Assembly (NCBI RefSeq): GCF_030272615.1
Contig: NC_081414.1
Location: 819,790,396-819,852,395, forward strand
DNA: 62,000 bases
From: Cryptomeria japonica
Taxonomy: Eukaryota > Streptophyta > Pinopsida > Cupressales > Cupressaceae
Direction of reading: 5' to 3'
Shown here: positions 1 through 10,210 of the stretch, piece after piece
How the letters are laid out: each line of letters begins with the position of its first letter
How positions within the stretch are numbered: position 1 is the first letter of the stretch
Position numbers and translations under genes: made by a program
Notes under the pieces: generated by a model
Told to the model about the DNA's origin: nothing
The model's input: the letters and a program-made list of their open reading frames with translations, nothing else
Databases searched by the model: none

Positions 1-700
1 GTGGGTTATGACTGGAAATGCAGCTCTCTAGGACACCGTACAGTGCATGGAGTTTTCATAATCATTTCCCACAGTTGCTGTTATAATATCCTGCCAAATA
101 CAGCATCTTAATGTGGCAAAGATGCTGTTGATGACCATTGCACCTGCTAAATTCCATTTTCAGGCTGCCATACCCATCTGGGAGGAATTCACACCATAAA
201 TCTAGAGAATAAATATCTTTTAGATTGCTGCCATACAGCCATAAACTATGGAAAACTTCAACCACTGTACACTACGATATTGTATTTGTAACCATTACTA
301 TCAATATTGATTTAAGTTTGCGATTTGATTTTCAGCCAAATATTTAAGGGACTATATAGAACATAAACTCAGAAATTGTGGTTTCCATAACCAGTGATTG
401 ATTGTTTCATTATTTGTGTGGTTCTATAGCAAATCAAATATTGGTATTTGTATCAGAGACTAGAGAGCTAAGTTGCGAAACCCATATATTAATCATCCAA
501 ATTTTGTATTTATATACATAGTCAGATAAGCAACCTGCCGCCAATAAACAATAATAGATTTAAATATTGATCATATTCTAGTCACTGTATGCTTTCACCC
601 TACCCAATTTGGGATCTCTATGATCAAAAGGTCTTAGAATGTGTGTGTTTATATTGAAAAAACTTCAATCGATCAAATGTTCTAATTTGGATCATTATAG
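1..700. other. No gene recognised; possible eroded LTR of element A
   Basis: AT-rich sequence without a recognisable coding region or long repeat. It lies directly upstream of a tRNA-primer-like site at 701, so part of it may be the decayed 5' LTR of gypsy element A. No second LTR copy is present in the window to prove this, because the 3' side of A is truncated at 18996. Confidence 0.3.
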
Positions 701-713
701 CGGTATCAGAGTT
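701..713 (+). other. Primer-binding-site-like motif of element A
   Basis: The string CGGTATCAGAGTT resembles the initiator-methionine tRNA primer site (TGGTATCAGAGC) used by many plant LTR retrotransposons. It stands about 590 bp before the first recognisable gag codons of element A, a plausible leader length. It has two or three mismatches and no provable LTR boundary, so it is only a candidate. Confidence 0.35.
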
Positions 714-1284
714 GTGATCTCGCCAACCTAAAAAGAAAGTTAATAATTTGATATAGAGTATACCATGTGCATGCCAGTGAGAAAGAATTTTAGATATCAC
801 TAAAGAGAAAGAAGGAAAGCTCAATCACCCGAACATTAAAATGCACACTACAATGCAAGAAACTCATGTTTGATTAAGACAATGCTGATATCCAAGGACA
901 AACAAATGACCTATCTAATGGCATAGTTGTTGCAAACCAAGCAAAACCCAAGTGTTCCCAAAGCAGCCCAAAATCACACAGGTGAAAGGAGTACCTCAAT
1001 ATATAATTATCAATAACAGAATCGTAATCAGTTCTGCAGCCAAACTCTTCCAACCCACTCTCCTATGAAGACAACCACATAAAATTGAGAAGCATAATCC
1101 AGTAATAGATGACATTACACCTTGATAAAATGAATATAAAGACCTTATGCCGAAAATTCAGGAAAAGATGTCCCTAACAATTTTTTTCAATTTGAAGATA
1201 AGAAGTGGGCCAAGGAATGAACAAAAACCTATGACGAATCAGCACTGCAGAGATTTACAGCATAAATTAGGGAAGCTAACATCT

Positions 1285-2260
1285 CATACTTCGATGGATC
1301 AAACAAACATACAGCTCATGCTTGGATTTAGAAATTAGACACATGCATGTCACTTAAACTTGTCTAAGGAAAAATACTATTAAGTTTGTCAGCTTCATGT
1401 AGAGGGCATAGCACATGAATGGTGGTACCATAGGTTGGTCACCCAAAGTCACTGTCTCATCGACATCTATGATGAGCTCAGTAAAAAAGATGATTGATCA
1501 ATTTGACAAAAAAGACCCTGATATCCATTTCAGGAAGTTAGACTAGCTCAGACAAAAGAGTATTGTCAAAAACTGTGGTAAGATTATTCCAAAGATTGTC
1601 TATGATGATTACGAAGCAAAGTTCAAGAAAAATTGTGCTGGGGTTTGTATTAAAAGAACCACACCTCTGTCGGTATAGATGAAAGCGTTGATCAATCTGT
1701 GACTGATGAGGGGAATTGTCCCCTCCATCTCTAGTAGTTTAATGCAAAACTAGAATTGGGGGGACCAAATCAATAAATGGCATGCAGACAAGATGAGAAA
1801 GGTCAAGGCTTGTGTCTCTGAAAGGATGCTCATTGTGCATTTTATGGAAGGTCTATCTGAAACCTCTCAAGGGTTTGGTGAAGGCTTTTGATCCATCCTC
1901 TTTGCAAGAAGCAATTATGAGATCCCTGAAACTAAAGACTTCAATTGCTAAGAGCAAAATCCAATCAAAGGCCCCCCCTTCAAAAAATACTTTCCAGGAA
2001 GTATTTACTCAATCAAAGAATATGCCATCCAAAAAAGAGGAAGAAACCAAGAATGACTTGAGGTGAAAGAAGCTATGTTTCACTTGCAAGAAACCATGGG
2101 AACCAGGTCATAAATGTCTTGGTAGAGGCCAAGTACACTACATTGAAGTGATTTCAAGTGAAAAAAATAGAATTGAAGAGCTTGAACCAAAGATCGAGGA
2201 AGAAGTCCCAAAACTTGAGAGGTAAGAAGAAGAAGAAACTTTAGGAGAAACCTTTGTCAT
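1285..2260 (+). pseudogene. Element A gag remnant
   Basis: Translation in shifting plus frames gives a typical retrotransposon gag: a YFDG motif near 1286, an LHVEGIAHEWWY stretch near 1395-1430, the conserved FMEGLSE region near 1840, and a CCHC knuckle (CFTCKKPWEPGHKC) near 2078-2119. A Lys/Glu-rich tail follows. Gag would form the particle and bind the element RNA. There are multiple stops and frameshifts; the longest open stretch is 1812-2066. The N-terminal part is poorly kept. Confidence 0.7.
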
Positions 2261-2269
2261 GCTTTCTAG

Positions 2270-2760
2270 TACTCCTAGGTACAACCCTTTCAAAGTTTGA
2301 GGAATTCGGCATGGCTAAATAATCACAATTTTAGTCAACATTGAGACAACACAAAATTTTATTTATGAAAATTGGCAGACAAGAGAGGTATGGAGAGAAG
2401 ATTTTGAAGGCTTCAATGTGATGCTAGCAGATGGCTTTACCATACCTTGCACCAAAAAAGATTTCATTGTTGAGTATCACCTTGAGCAGTCATAAGTTGA
2501 GTCGTGACTTATATGTTGTTGGTACGGGAGAAACTGATGTGGTTTTGGGAGTACAATGGCTACATTCCCTTGGAGAGTTTACACAAAACTATAAAACCAT
2601 AGAGCTGAAGTTCTAATCAGAGGGATATGTTGTTGGTACAGGAGAAACTGATGTGGTTTTGGGAGTACAATGGCTACATTCCCTTGTAGAGTTTACACAA
2701 AACTATAAAACCATAGAGCTGAAGTTCTAATCAGAGGGAAAGGAGGTACTGCTTTGTGGA
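2270..2760 (+). pseudogene. Element A protease remnant
   Basis: Retropepsin-like sequence downstream of gag. The C-terminal signature 'DVVLGVQWLHSLG' near 2540-2575 matches the hydrophobic ILG-W-L motif of Ty3/gypsy proteases. The catalytic Asp motif cannot be identified, because the N-terminal half (about 2300-2450) is frameshifted. The signature occurs twice owing to a 114-bp tandem duplication. Confidence 0.6.
2512..2739 (+). repeat. 114-bp in-frame tandem duplication in element A protease
   Basis: Two adjacent copies, 2512-2625 and 2626-2739, differ at only a few bases. The period is 114 bp (38 codons), so the duplication keeps frame, though each copy contains a stop. The copies are far more alike than the element is to an intact gypsy, so the duplication is recent relative to the element. 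Confidence 0.9.
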
Positions 2761-2999
2761 TAGGCAAATGGAGCTACCAAAGTTCTTTTTGTGATAAAAA
2801 TGGAGGGGACTTTTTGGCAAGGTCAAGTTGCATGGGCAGCCTATTGTTTGCTAACAACTATGGCTTCATCAGAGGGTAAGAAATCCTATCATATTGATAT
2901 GTAGTATATTTTGGATAAGTATAGCAAGGCTTTCAATGATATACCTCTAGGACTAGCACCTAACAAAGGTCTCCAACATGTGATAGAGCTTGAGCAAGG

Positions 3000-3718
3000 T
3001 GCTAAGCGAGTTATCACTACTTCGTAATGCCATCCTAGGAAGTATAAGGAAGAAATCAAGAAGTCATCAAGGATCTCTTAGGCACAGGTCATATCAAGCC
3101 AAAGCTGAAGCCTCTTTGCCTCTTGTATAATCTTGGTCAAAACGGATGGCGCCATGAGAATGTGTATAGACAATAGAACCTGGAATAAGAAGCCCATCAA
3201 AAACAGGTAGCCAATTCCCATAATCGATGAGTTGATCAATGAATTATATGGTGCAATGTATTTCCCAAAAATAGATCTCAGATCAACTCACCATCAAATC
3301 AAGTTCAAGGACAAAGATATTCACAAGACAACTTTCAAGTGTCATTTTGGACACTGCGAGTTTTTAGTCATACCTTTTGGCTTGACAAATACACCTGCCA
3401 TCTTTTAGACTTGTATGGATCAAGCATTCACCAAGTAGTTGAGGAATTTTGTGCTAATATTCTTTGATGATATCTTCATCTACAGTAAGACTTGGGAGGA
3501 TCATTCGCAACACATAGACAAAGTCCTTGGTATCCTAGAACCTACGCAGTTATGCTAAAGAATCCAAGTGCAAGTTTGAGACGACAAAGACCTTATATCT
3601 AGGACATTTCATCAATACTCGAAGATTTTAAGTATGCCAAAAGAAGGTACGAGAAATCCTAGATTGGCCTCCCTCAAAGACACTGACAAAGCTGAGAGAA
3701 TCTTTTGGCCTCTACAAC
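3000..3718 (+). pseudogene. Element A reverse transcriptase remnant
   Basis: Broken RT domain of a Ty3/gypsy element. Recognisable blocks are the hydrophobic and charged segment around 3280-3420 (SSSRTKIF-like after frameshifts), the catalytic box IFFDDIFIYS near 3457-3486, and the thumb region ending at 3718 with the FGLYN motif that precedes the YYRRFI block. The reading frame resumes exactly at 4558 once the inserted sequence is removed. Many stops make it non-functional. Confidence 0.75.
3711..3718. repeat. Target-site duplication, left copy (TCTACAAC)
   Basis: Eight bases that match 4550-4557 (TCTACAGC) except at one position. They bracket the 831-bp insert in element A; an 8-bp duplication is typical of hAT-type DNA transposons. 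Confidence 0.55.
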
Positions 3719-4549
3719 CATAGTTGAAAAAAACGCACTCAACAATAACTCAAGAGACCTAAAAAATTTAAAAACTCGGGACTTGGCAAAAATTTGGAGA
3801 AAAACTCGGCAAATATATTGAACATATGAAAATACATACAATGTTTAAAATATTCTTCAAAAACACATTTAATTTAAGATACTCTATTTAGTCTTTAAAA
3901 TTGTTTATTCCTTTTGCAACTTATCTTTGTAAAACCTATGCTCTAGCTTTCATAATCTAGATTCTAAACCATCGACCTGCATGACCAATCTACTCTTTGC
4001 ATGGTCAATTCCATCGTTGTTTGCTTCTTTTACCTTTGGTTCTCTAAATTTTGTATTGGGATGCTCGATCTAAGTTTAATTTCTTCTCTTCTGCACTTGC
4101 TACATCACTCCTTGAATCATGAAAATTAGTTTATATAATCTACCAATAACAAATTATTTTGTAATTCATTTATTTCTTCTGCCATGCCTTCCATAGAACC
4201 TGCAATATTAATATTACATTTTGGAAAAACCACTACTTGGTACCTTGCATAGAGTGATACCTGCAGTTATGTGCCACCACTATGCCCTCCGTCCCTCTTT
4301 TGAAGTCGTGAAAAAGCTTGAAAAAGCCCTTAAAAAATCACAATTCCTAATAAATGCTTTTATATTTCAACTAGATGCATTTTTGGCAATTCTAGGGCAA
4401 CAAATCATGCATTTTTGTGATTTTTAAGAAAAAATCGCCACTTTTTTGCATAAACTCGAAGCCAAGTTTAATGTCAAGTGACTCAGCTAGGGTTTCGGTT
4501 CATGAGTACTTGCAAGTTAGCCGAGTTTTTGCCATTTTTTCCAAGCTTT
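3719..4549. mobile_element. Non-autonomous hAT-like DNA transposon insert in element A
   Basis: This 831-bp block has no retrotransposon coding and splits the RT/RNase H region of element A. The element's frame is continuous when the block and one copy of the 8-bp flank (TCTACAAC / TCTACAGC) are removed, which defines the ends well. The ends are imperfectly inverted: the left begins CATAGTTGAAAAAAACGC and the complement of the right end begins AAAGCTTGGAAAAAATGGC, and AAAACTCGG lies inverted just inside both ends. I see no transposase. The class (hAT) is inferred from the duplication length; a Mutator-like element with a 9-bp site is possible. Confidence 0.6.
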
Positions 4550-4557
4550 TCTACAGC
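4550..4557. repeat. Target-site duplication, right copy (TCTACAGC)
   Basis: Right-hand partner of 3711-3718, seven of eight bases identical. The RNase H-side reading frame of element A starts again at the next base. Confidence 0.55.
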
Positions 4558-5060
4558 TATTACAAAAGATTCATTAAGAGTTTTTCACAACAAGCAGCAC
4601 CCTTAATAGATTTGACAAAGAAATGTTCAAATGGACTAGTACAACATAGAGAGCTTTCGCTAAACTCAAAGAATTAATGAGTTCATGCACTGTGCTAGCT
4701 GTTCTTGCCGTAAAAATGGGTTTGGAGCAGCGGTGATGTAGAATAAGCATCCAACAACATTTGAGCGCGAAAAACACAAGGAAGTAGAAATAAGGTCCTC
4801 AAATTTTGATAACGATATCCATCATGCATGCATTGACTAAGTTCAAGCAATACCTAGTTGGTGGGTAGCAAGTTTGTGATGAAGACAAACCACAACAGCT
4901 TGAAGTATTTCCTCACCTAGAAGGATATACATGAGTGACAACAAAGATTGGTGAGCAAACTTCAAGCCTACGATTTCGATATAGAATATGCTAGGGGAAA
5001 GAAAAATCCAATAACTAGTTCTTTGTTGAGAACGTCAATTTTATGCTCTATACATTTCTA
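4558..5060 (+). pseudogene. Element A RT connection / RNase H remnant
   Basis: Starts with YYKRFIKSFSQQAAPLIDL (4558 onward), the block joining RT to RNase H in Ty3/gypsy polyproteins. Decayed RNase H sequence follows: a region near 4860-4990 resembles the 'tDHxSLKY' and 'RW...LQ.YDF.I.Y..GK.N' end of the domain (DFDIEYARGKKNP at about 4972-5010). Numerous frameshifts. It would remove the RNA template strand during cDNA synthesis in a working element. Confidence 0.65.
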
Positions 5061-5089
5061 CTAATTCGAAGGGTGATATTATATTAGAA

Positions 5090-5504
5090 TATACCAAGAA
5101 TGTTTTTGATACATCTTTAGAGTAAAGTTGAAAGATGACAGGTTCAAAGTAGCGAATCAAAATGAAAGACAAGGTGTTGAGGGCAGTCCATGATACTCCA
5201 TTGGTAGGCCACGCCAAATACTTCAAGAGTTATAAGCAAAGCAAGGAAATATTTTCATGAAAAGGACTCGAGGATGATATCTTTAGGCGTACCGAAAAAT
5301 GCATTGTTTGTCAACAAAACAAGATGAAACAAACATTTGTAGCAAGATTGTTGCAGCCCCTACCCATTAAAGATCAAAAGTGAGAGAACATCTTGATGGA
5401 TTCTACCAGAAGGCCTCCAAAGGTACAAGGTAAGGATTATATTTTGTTGTGGTCATTAGACACAAAATATGCTCACTTCTTTGCTATTAATTCTGAGTAC
5501 AAGG
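5090..5504 (+). pseudogene. Element A integrase, N-terminal part, cut by element B
   Basis: Integrase start in Ty3/gypsy style. A His pair of the zinc-binding domain lies near 5189-5220, and the CxxC partner (CIVCQQNK) near 5301-5324. The first catalytic Asp region is near 5392-5400 (LMDS), followed by an open frame 5393-5504. Element B inserted after 5504, and the same frame continues at 18822. The split lies inside the catalytic core. Confidence 0.75.
5500..5504. repeat. Target-site duplication of element B, left copy (CAAGG)
   Basis: CAAGG abuts the TGTTTG terminus of element B and is repeated exactly at 18817-18821 beyond its other terminus. Confidence 0.9.
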
Positions 5505-5791
5505 TGTTTGCCTCACTGGGTAAACAGAAGGAGTATAGAAGTAATGCAAAAATGAACAATGCAAGTACAAGATGAATACGAGAATGAGCTTTCCATTAAT
5601 GACTCAGAATGCACCTAATGTCCATAGTATTATTTGTCGTAAACACCACATCCCTTCAATACCCGCAGGTAGTACAATATATAACAACCGAAGGGGTGCG
5701 ACACAACCGTCGCGACTCCAACTACCTACCCGTCGGCTAACTAACTACTAACATAAGATTACTCCCAAAACATACATATTTCCCGACAACA
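5505..5791 (-). repeat. Element B 3' LTR
   Basis: 287 bp, matching 18528-18816 along its whole length with about 16 substitutions and a 2-base gap. On the minus strand it starts TGTTGTCGGG and ends CAAACA, the usual TG...CA ends. Confidence 0.92.
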
Positions 5792-5816
5792 TCATCCCCC
5801 CAAAAAAGAAGTCGTC
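5792..5816 (-). other. Element B polypurine tract
   Basis: On the minus strand the LTR is preceded by a purine run, TTTTTTGGGGGGATGA, the usual second-strand primer site of LTR retrotransposons. Its position next to 5791 fixes the element's orientation. Confidence 0.7.
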
Positions 5817-5967
5817 TCCGACGACTAACAACAAAATGGGAGACAATGCAACCCATACAAATTATACATCCAAGACAAAACTAAGGAGGGGGTTGAGGAA
5901 GCGTCCTTGAAGTAGAAGGCTGTGATGTCGGTGTCTGGGCCGCCAAGCGGGCGCGAAGCTCATAAAC

Positions 5968-6671
5968 CTACTGAGTACGTGCAGTCACATCACGCTCCGC
6001 CACCAACACTTTCTCCAAAGCCGTCTTCACCATATGCGCGGCTTCCAGTAACTCCTCTTTCGTATCTGCTGTCTCCGTCATACAGACCAATCGAGCCTGC
6101 AACAGGCTCCTCTCGACAGTGACTGCATCCAACTCCTGCTGCACGAGGCTCCTCACACTCTGCTCTGCCGAAAGGCAAGTCTCCACCTCAGCCTTCTCTG
6201 CTCGGGCCATCTCAAGATGCACCGACAACTGGGCCCTCTCTGCTGCCCACGAGGCCTGCTGACTGGCCACATCTCTCTCCAACTCGACTTGAGCAGCCTC
6301 GCAGACCGCAGACTCATGTTGTGTACGCCTTAAAGCATAGTAGGCGTCTCAGTAGACCTGCTCAATCTCTCGGATGACTGCCATCACTCGACTCTCCACA
6401 ATGGGCTCACGCACAATCCAAGCCTGCAACATCTCATCCGTCTGAGTAGTCGGCCACCCTGGACACTCAAAGCATGTAGCAAAGGCTACGGAGCAGCCCA
6501 CCCGCATAAACTGTAGGACCCTCTCTAACTCCACCACAACCTGTTGTAATGCTCGCATCTGGGCCGTGGCCACCACTCACTGTGCCTCGTCACCATGTCA
6601 ACTAAATAGGCCTCAATGCCCTCCCCCTCCTGCTCCGAAGGCTGTGACCGTGATGGAAGTGGTATCTGTGT
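5968..6671 (-). pseudogene. Element B extra ORF, C-terminal part (coiled coil)
   Basis: Second half of the ORF that follows integrase in element B. The minus-strand frame from 6671 continues the frame left at 10206, shifts near 6580, then runs 6576-5968 with one TGA at 6349-6351. The last 104 residues (6282-5968) are rich in Ala, Glu, Leu and Arg with heptad-like spacing, suggesting a long coiled coil. I recognise no enzyme motif, signal peptide or membrane segment. It ends 176 bp before the LTR. Function unknown; similar extra ORFs are known in Athila- and Ogre-like elements. Confidence 0.6.
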
Positions 6672-6676
6672 AAGAG
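6672..6676. repeat. Target-site duplication of element C, left copy (AAGAG)
   Basis: AAGAG precedes TGTTGG at 6677 and is repeated exactly at 10206-10210. Confidence 0.8.
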
Positions 6677-6944
6677 TGTTGGTTGAAAATTTTGTACACT
6701 TGGGGAAATATACAAAATTGTGGTTTCAACTACAGCACACGAGTAAAAACTCTCCTAATTAAGGGAAGGCTCCCCCTATCTAACTACAACTTGGAAAATA
6801 AAATGGGATGGGACAGCAATCTTTCTTCTTTTTTTTTAAGAAAGACAATATCCTTTTCTCTTCACAGAAAACGATAGCGATTGAATATGAACAACAGTAA
6901 CCACTTTCAAGTAAAATGAGAGAAAGGAAATGAAGTTTCCTGAA

Positions 6945-7412
6945 AGCTCAAAGACTCCCGTCACTTCCTTCGGGACGGGACAACAATATCAAGCTCAAAG
7001 ACTTGACTATTGGAAGTCCTATCTACCCTTTGCTATACTAAATTTTACAACGAATAAAAGATAACAGCTCAAAGACTGGAATAATCTATTCTTTCAACAC
7101 AAAGACAAGAACTAATGCAAGCTCAAAGACTTGTTGCTATTTCTTATCAAACAGTAACTTTTCCTCAAGAATAGACGCAAGCTCAAAGACTTGCTGCTCC
7201 TTCAAGAGAGTTTCCTATTTTAATTAATCTTCTCTACTTGCAGCTCAAAGACTTCAAATCAGATTGGACTAAGCTCCTTTAGAAACACTTGGCATAGAAG
7301 AAATAAAAGATTCAAACTCAAACATGTAGCTCAAAAACTCAAAACTTGAGTAATCCTTCTTTATTATTCTTCAAAAACTTTCAATCCACATACATAAGCT
7401 CAAAGACTTCTT
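6945..7412. repeat. Array of AGCTCAAAGACTTG motifs, spacing about 45-85 bp
   Basis: The core AGCTCAAAGACT occurs about eight times, near 6946, 6992, 7066, 7119, 7179, 7242, 7328 and 7397. One copy is diverged (CTCAAAAACT). The sequence between the cores is not well conserved, so this is a spaced-motif array rather than a clean tandem repeat. If element C reads on the minus strand, it lies just downstream of the TATA box, in the R/U5 part of the LTR. Confidence 0.8.
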
Positions 7413-7478
7413 GCTGTAAATTTGGCAGAGTTTTTGCTTGCTTTCCAAAAGATAAAAATTACAATGGACCCTCTCTTC

Positions 7479-7486
7479 TATTTATA
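7479..7486 (-). promoter_or_regulatory. TATA box candidate of element C
   Basis: TATAAATA on the minus strand inside TCCTCTCCTATAAATAGAAG, a canonical plant TATA context. A single such box within a TG...CA block is expected for an LTR promoter. The plus strand reads TATTTATA, a weaker match, so I prefer the minus orientation. Confidence 0.5.
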
Positions 7487-7499
7487 GGAGAGGAGCCTT

Positions 7500-9235
7500 G
7501 AGAAAAAGGTGGGAGGATCCTAACTAACTTGAGAGATTCTCTCAGCCACCAAGACTTATTCAATAACTAACTAAGACTTATTCCAACTACAGTCCTAATT
7601 GGACACAACTTGTAGTTGCCTTACATGTAATTACAAAAGTGCAAGTAATGTGTAACTTGCGTTTTACAAAAATACTTTTAGATGTAACTTGTCAAAACAA
7701 AATTACAACTGCATAACTAAAATTATTCCATGTGTCTAAAGACACGACTCTAATTGCATCATCATTTGTCTGTGATGATCTTCATGTCGCTTCAAGATGC
7801 TAGAAGTTGAAGTATTTTGGATTGGTAAAGACATCTTGTACTGGAACGAGAACTTGCATCCTTATCTTCTTGCTTGGGGTAGTACTAGCTTTTCAAGAGG
7901 GAAAGGGCTGCCTTTCTCTTTTCACGTCATGACCATCTTTGTCTTGAAAGCATTCTATGCTCTCAACCATGAATTGTTGTTGTATCTCTTCTTTGTATCA
8001 TCCTTCATTCTTGAAATCTTCTTGCAAAATAAGGCCCATGCCTTAATCCATTGATTTGGTAGATCGTGTGTGCAAACCGGACTGACAAGGGAAGGGATAA
8101 ATTGATGCAAAAATGGGCTCACAAGTGAATTTCGGGTTTTGGAAGCTACATTACATGTGTGGGAAAAACAAGAGCATTAACTTGCAAATGTGGGAACAAA
8201 CATGCAACTTCATATGTGTAATGGGTAACTACAAGTTTGCACTTGTAATTGGACCTTTAAAACTCATTTTCAAGTGTTTTTTGAGTGCATTTTGGACCAA
8301 TTTCGGGTTTTGGATGGCTGACTGCAGGTAGACTTTAAATGGGGAAAACGAATGAATGTGTGAAATGAGTGGATGAAATGGTATGTACGGATGAGGGAAT
8401 TGGAAGCGGATAGGTAAAAATGAATTTCAAGAAGATCACTTGGAACTTTGCCAATGCAAAAATGGGAAGAACTTTCAACTTGCAACCCGGATTTCAAAAA
8501 ACCCCATTTTGAAAGGATGGGTATTTCTCATCTTTGCAACTTGGAATTTCAACAAAAGATGGTTTAATCTTTTATCCGTAAGGGAAGAACAATGATTTTC
8601 ATCCAACATGTAATCAAGAATTAAAATCCCGAATACAAGTAAAGAGGGAAAATGGGGAAGAACAATGCAATTCTAAAATTGCTTTACAAAGGGGAAAATC
8701 TCTCTCACAAAATCTGATTTTTGGGGAAGAACCAACCATTTACAAATTTACAACTAGAAAGGAAAAAACAAGAAAACAAGAAAAAAGAAACAAGAAGAAA
8801 ATAAATCTTACCTTGCTCCAATGTGAAAATGCCTCTCCAAAAGATGATCAATCTTTGAAATAAAGAAGAATATCTCTTAAAAAGAAATTAACCGTATTCC
8901 AAAACCCTAGCCACGTTTTTGAAAAAATGCCCAAAACTGAAAAACGTGGCAGCAAATGCATGAGAAATGGCATGGAAAATGGCCAAGACTCTTTCTAACC
9001 TCAATACCTTAGCATACCAAGCCAAAACAATTCATAACATTGCTGATTCATTTTTAATGAAGAAAAACGTGGTTTTTTGGCAAAAACGTGTTTGCTGTTA
9101 TAAAGCTAAAAACCAACAATCTTAACCTCCATGTGGCGTGAAAGGTGTTTGAAAATGCATAAAAATAGGGAGCAATCCAAAACGCCTTCTATCTCCCAAA
9201 AAATCTCCACAAAAATTTGCTAAAAATCCTCAAAA
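7500..9235. other. Unique part of element C, no coding sequence recognised
   Basis: AT-rich sequence without a protein I can identify; open stretches at 7797-8054 and 8113-8331 look fortuitous. It lies wholly inside element C and probably forms its U3 region if the minus orientation is right. Confidence 0.5.
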
Positions 9236-9650
9236 AACATGTTTTTCCTTGCAATTCAGGTTTTTTGGAACAAATAGCAAGTTTAAAATGTATGAAACAA
9301 TGAAAATCGGGTTTTTTGGAGGATATGACAAGTTTAAAATTTCACTTTTTCAACATGTTAGGCAAAATCGGGATTTTTTGGCCAAATAGCAAGTTTAAAA
9401 TGTTAAAAATGCACTTTATGAGCAAAATCGGGTTTTTTGGACCAAAGTGCAAGTTTTAAATTGTCACTTTTTCACTTACAAGGCAAAATCGGGATTTTTA
9501 AGACAAATAGCAAGTTTAAAATTCACTTTTTCACTTACCAAGCCAAAATCGGGATTTTTTGGACAAATGAGAAGTTTAAAAATTGTCAAAAATGCACTTG
9601 CAAGGCAAAATCGGGTTTTTTGGAGCAAACTGCAAGTTTTAAATACTTGT
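9236..9650. repeat. Tandem array of ~60-bp units (AAAATCGGGTTTTTTGG...)
   Basis: About seven imperfect units, each starting near AAAATCGGG(A/T)TTTTTGG and followed by CAAATAGCAAGTTTAAAAT. Cores lie near 9247, 9307, 9367, 9427, 9488, 9547 and 9609, giving a period close to 60 bp. Diverged half-units continue to about 9790. The array is unlike the AGCTCAAAGACT array in the same element. Arrays in U3 often hold enhancer sites, but that is inference here. Confidence 0.85.
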
Positions 9651-10205
9651 AAATGGGAAATAAAATCCCTACAACAAGTTATACTTGCTTGCACATATGT
9701 AATGGGGATTTAAAATCCCTATTACATGCAAAAACCATTAAAGTAAGGGTTTTTTGACCGAACTGCAAGTTTACTTGTAATTGAGTCAAAAAATCCCTAT
9801 TTTAACTAAAAAAGACCAAAAAACAATAAAAAATATAAAAAACAACAAAGGGGAAATTTAAAACAAATTACAAGTAACATCTTTTAAATAAAAGTGCACA
9901 TGTAATAAGTCAAAAATTCCCCTACAAAGACCAAAACAATGAATATCATTAAAACTTGCAGTTTGAAGAAAATTCTCCACCTGCAGTCGGGATTTTAAAA
10001 CCCGATTGAAGGAAAGACATAGCAAACGAACCCAAAATTTGACGAAATTCGAAACGTAGTTCGAGGATGGACTGAGGATTAAGTGAGTCTAAGGATTAGT
10101 CGAAATTCTGCCTCGGGAAGCGTGCCATAGAGTAAATTTTTTCATTTTTTCACAAAAATTTCATGTAATGGTCCTTCATTTTGGAAAACAAAAATGAGGA
10201 CAACA

Positions 10206-10210
10206 AAGAG
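10206..10210. repeat. Target-site duplication of element C, right copy (AAGAG)
   Basis: Exact copy of 6672-6676 directly after the CAACA terminus of element C. Confidence 0.8.

Larger units (their letters stand above)
6677..10205 (-). mobile_element. Element C: 3.5-kb solo-LTR-like insertion in element B
   Basis: This 3,529-bp block begins TGTTGG and ends GACAACA, the TG...CA ends of an LTR with 5-bp inverted termini. AAGAG flanks it on both sides, and it splits the extra ORF of element B, whose frame is continuous across the excised block. No internal LTR pair, primer site, gag or pol is seen, so it is most simply a very long solo LTR. The minus orientation is suggested by a TATAAATA box at 7486-7479 reading that way. 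It contains two different arrays of roughly 60-bp repeats. A non-autonomous element with unrecognised ends is the alternative. Confidence 0.65.

Noticed and set aside
6945-7412. Second apparent repeat-spacer array
   Set aside because: Spaced AGCTCAAAGACT words at 45-85 bp, imprecise and inside a retroelement; no cas-type genes and a eukaryotic setting.
9236-9650. CRISPR-like regular repeat array
   Set aside because: The units are continuous imperfect ~60-bp tandem repeats, not short identical repeats with unique spacers, and the context is a plant LTR.
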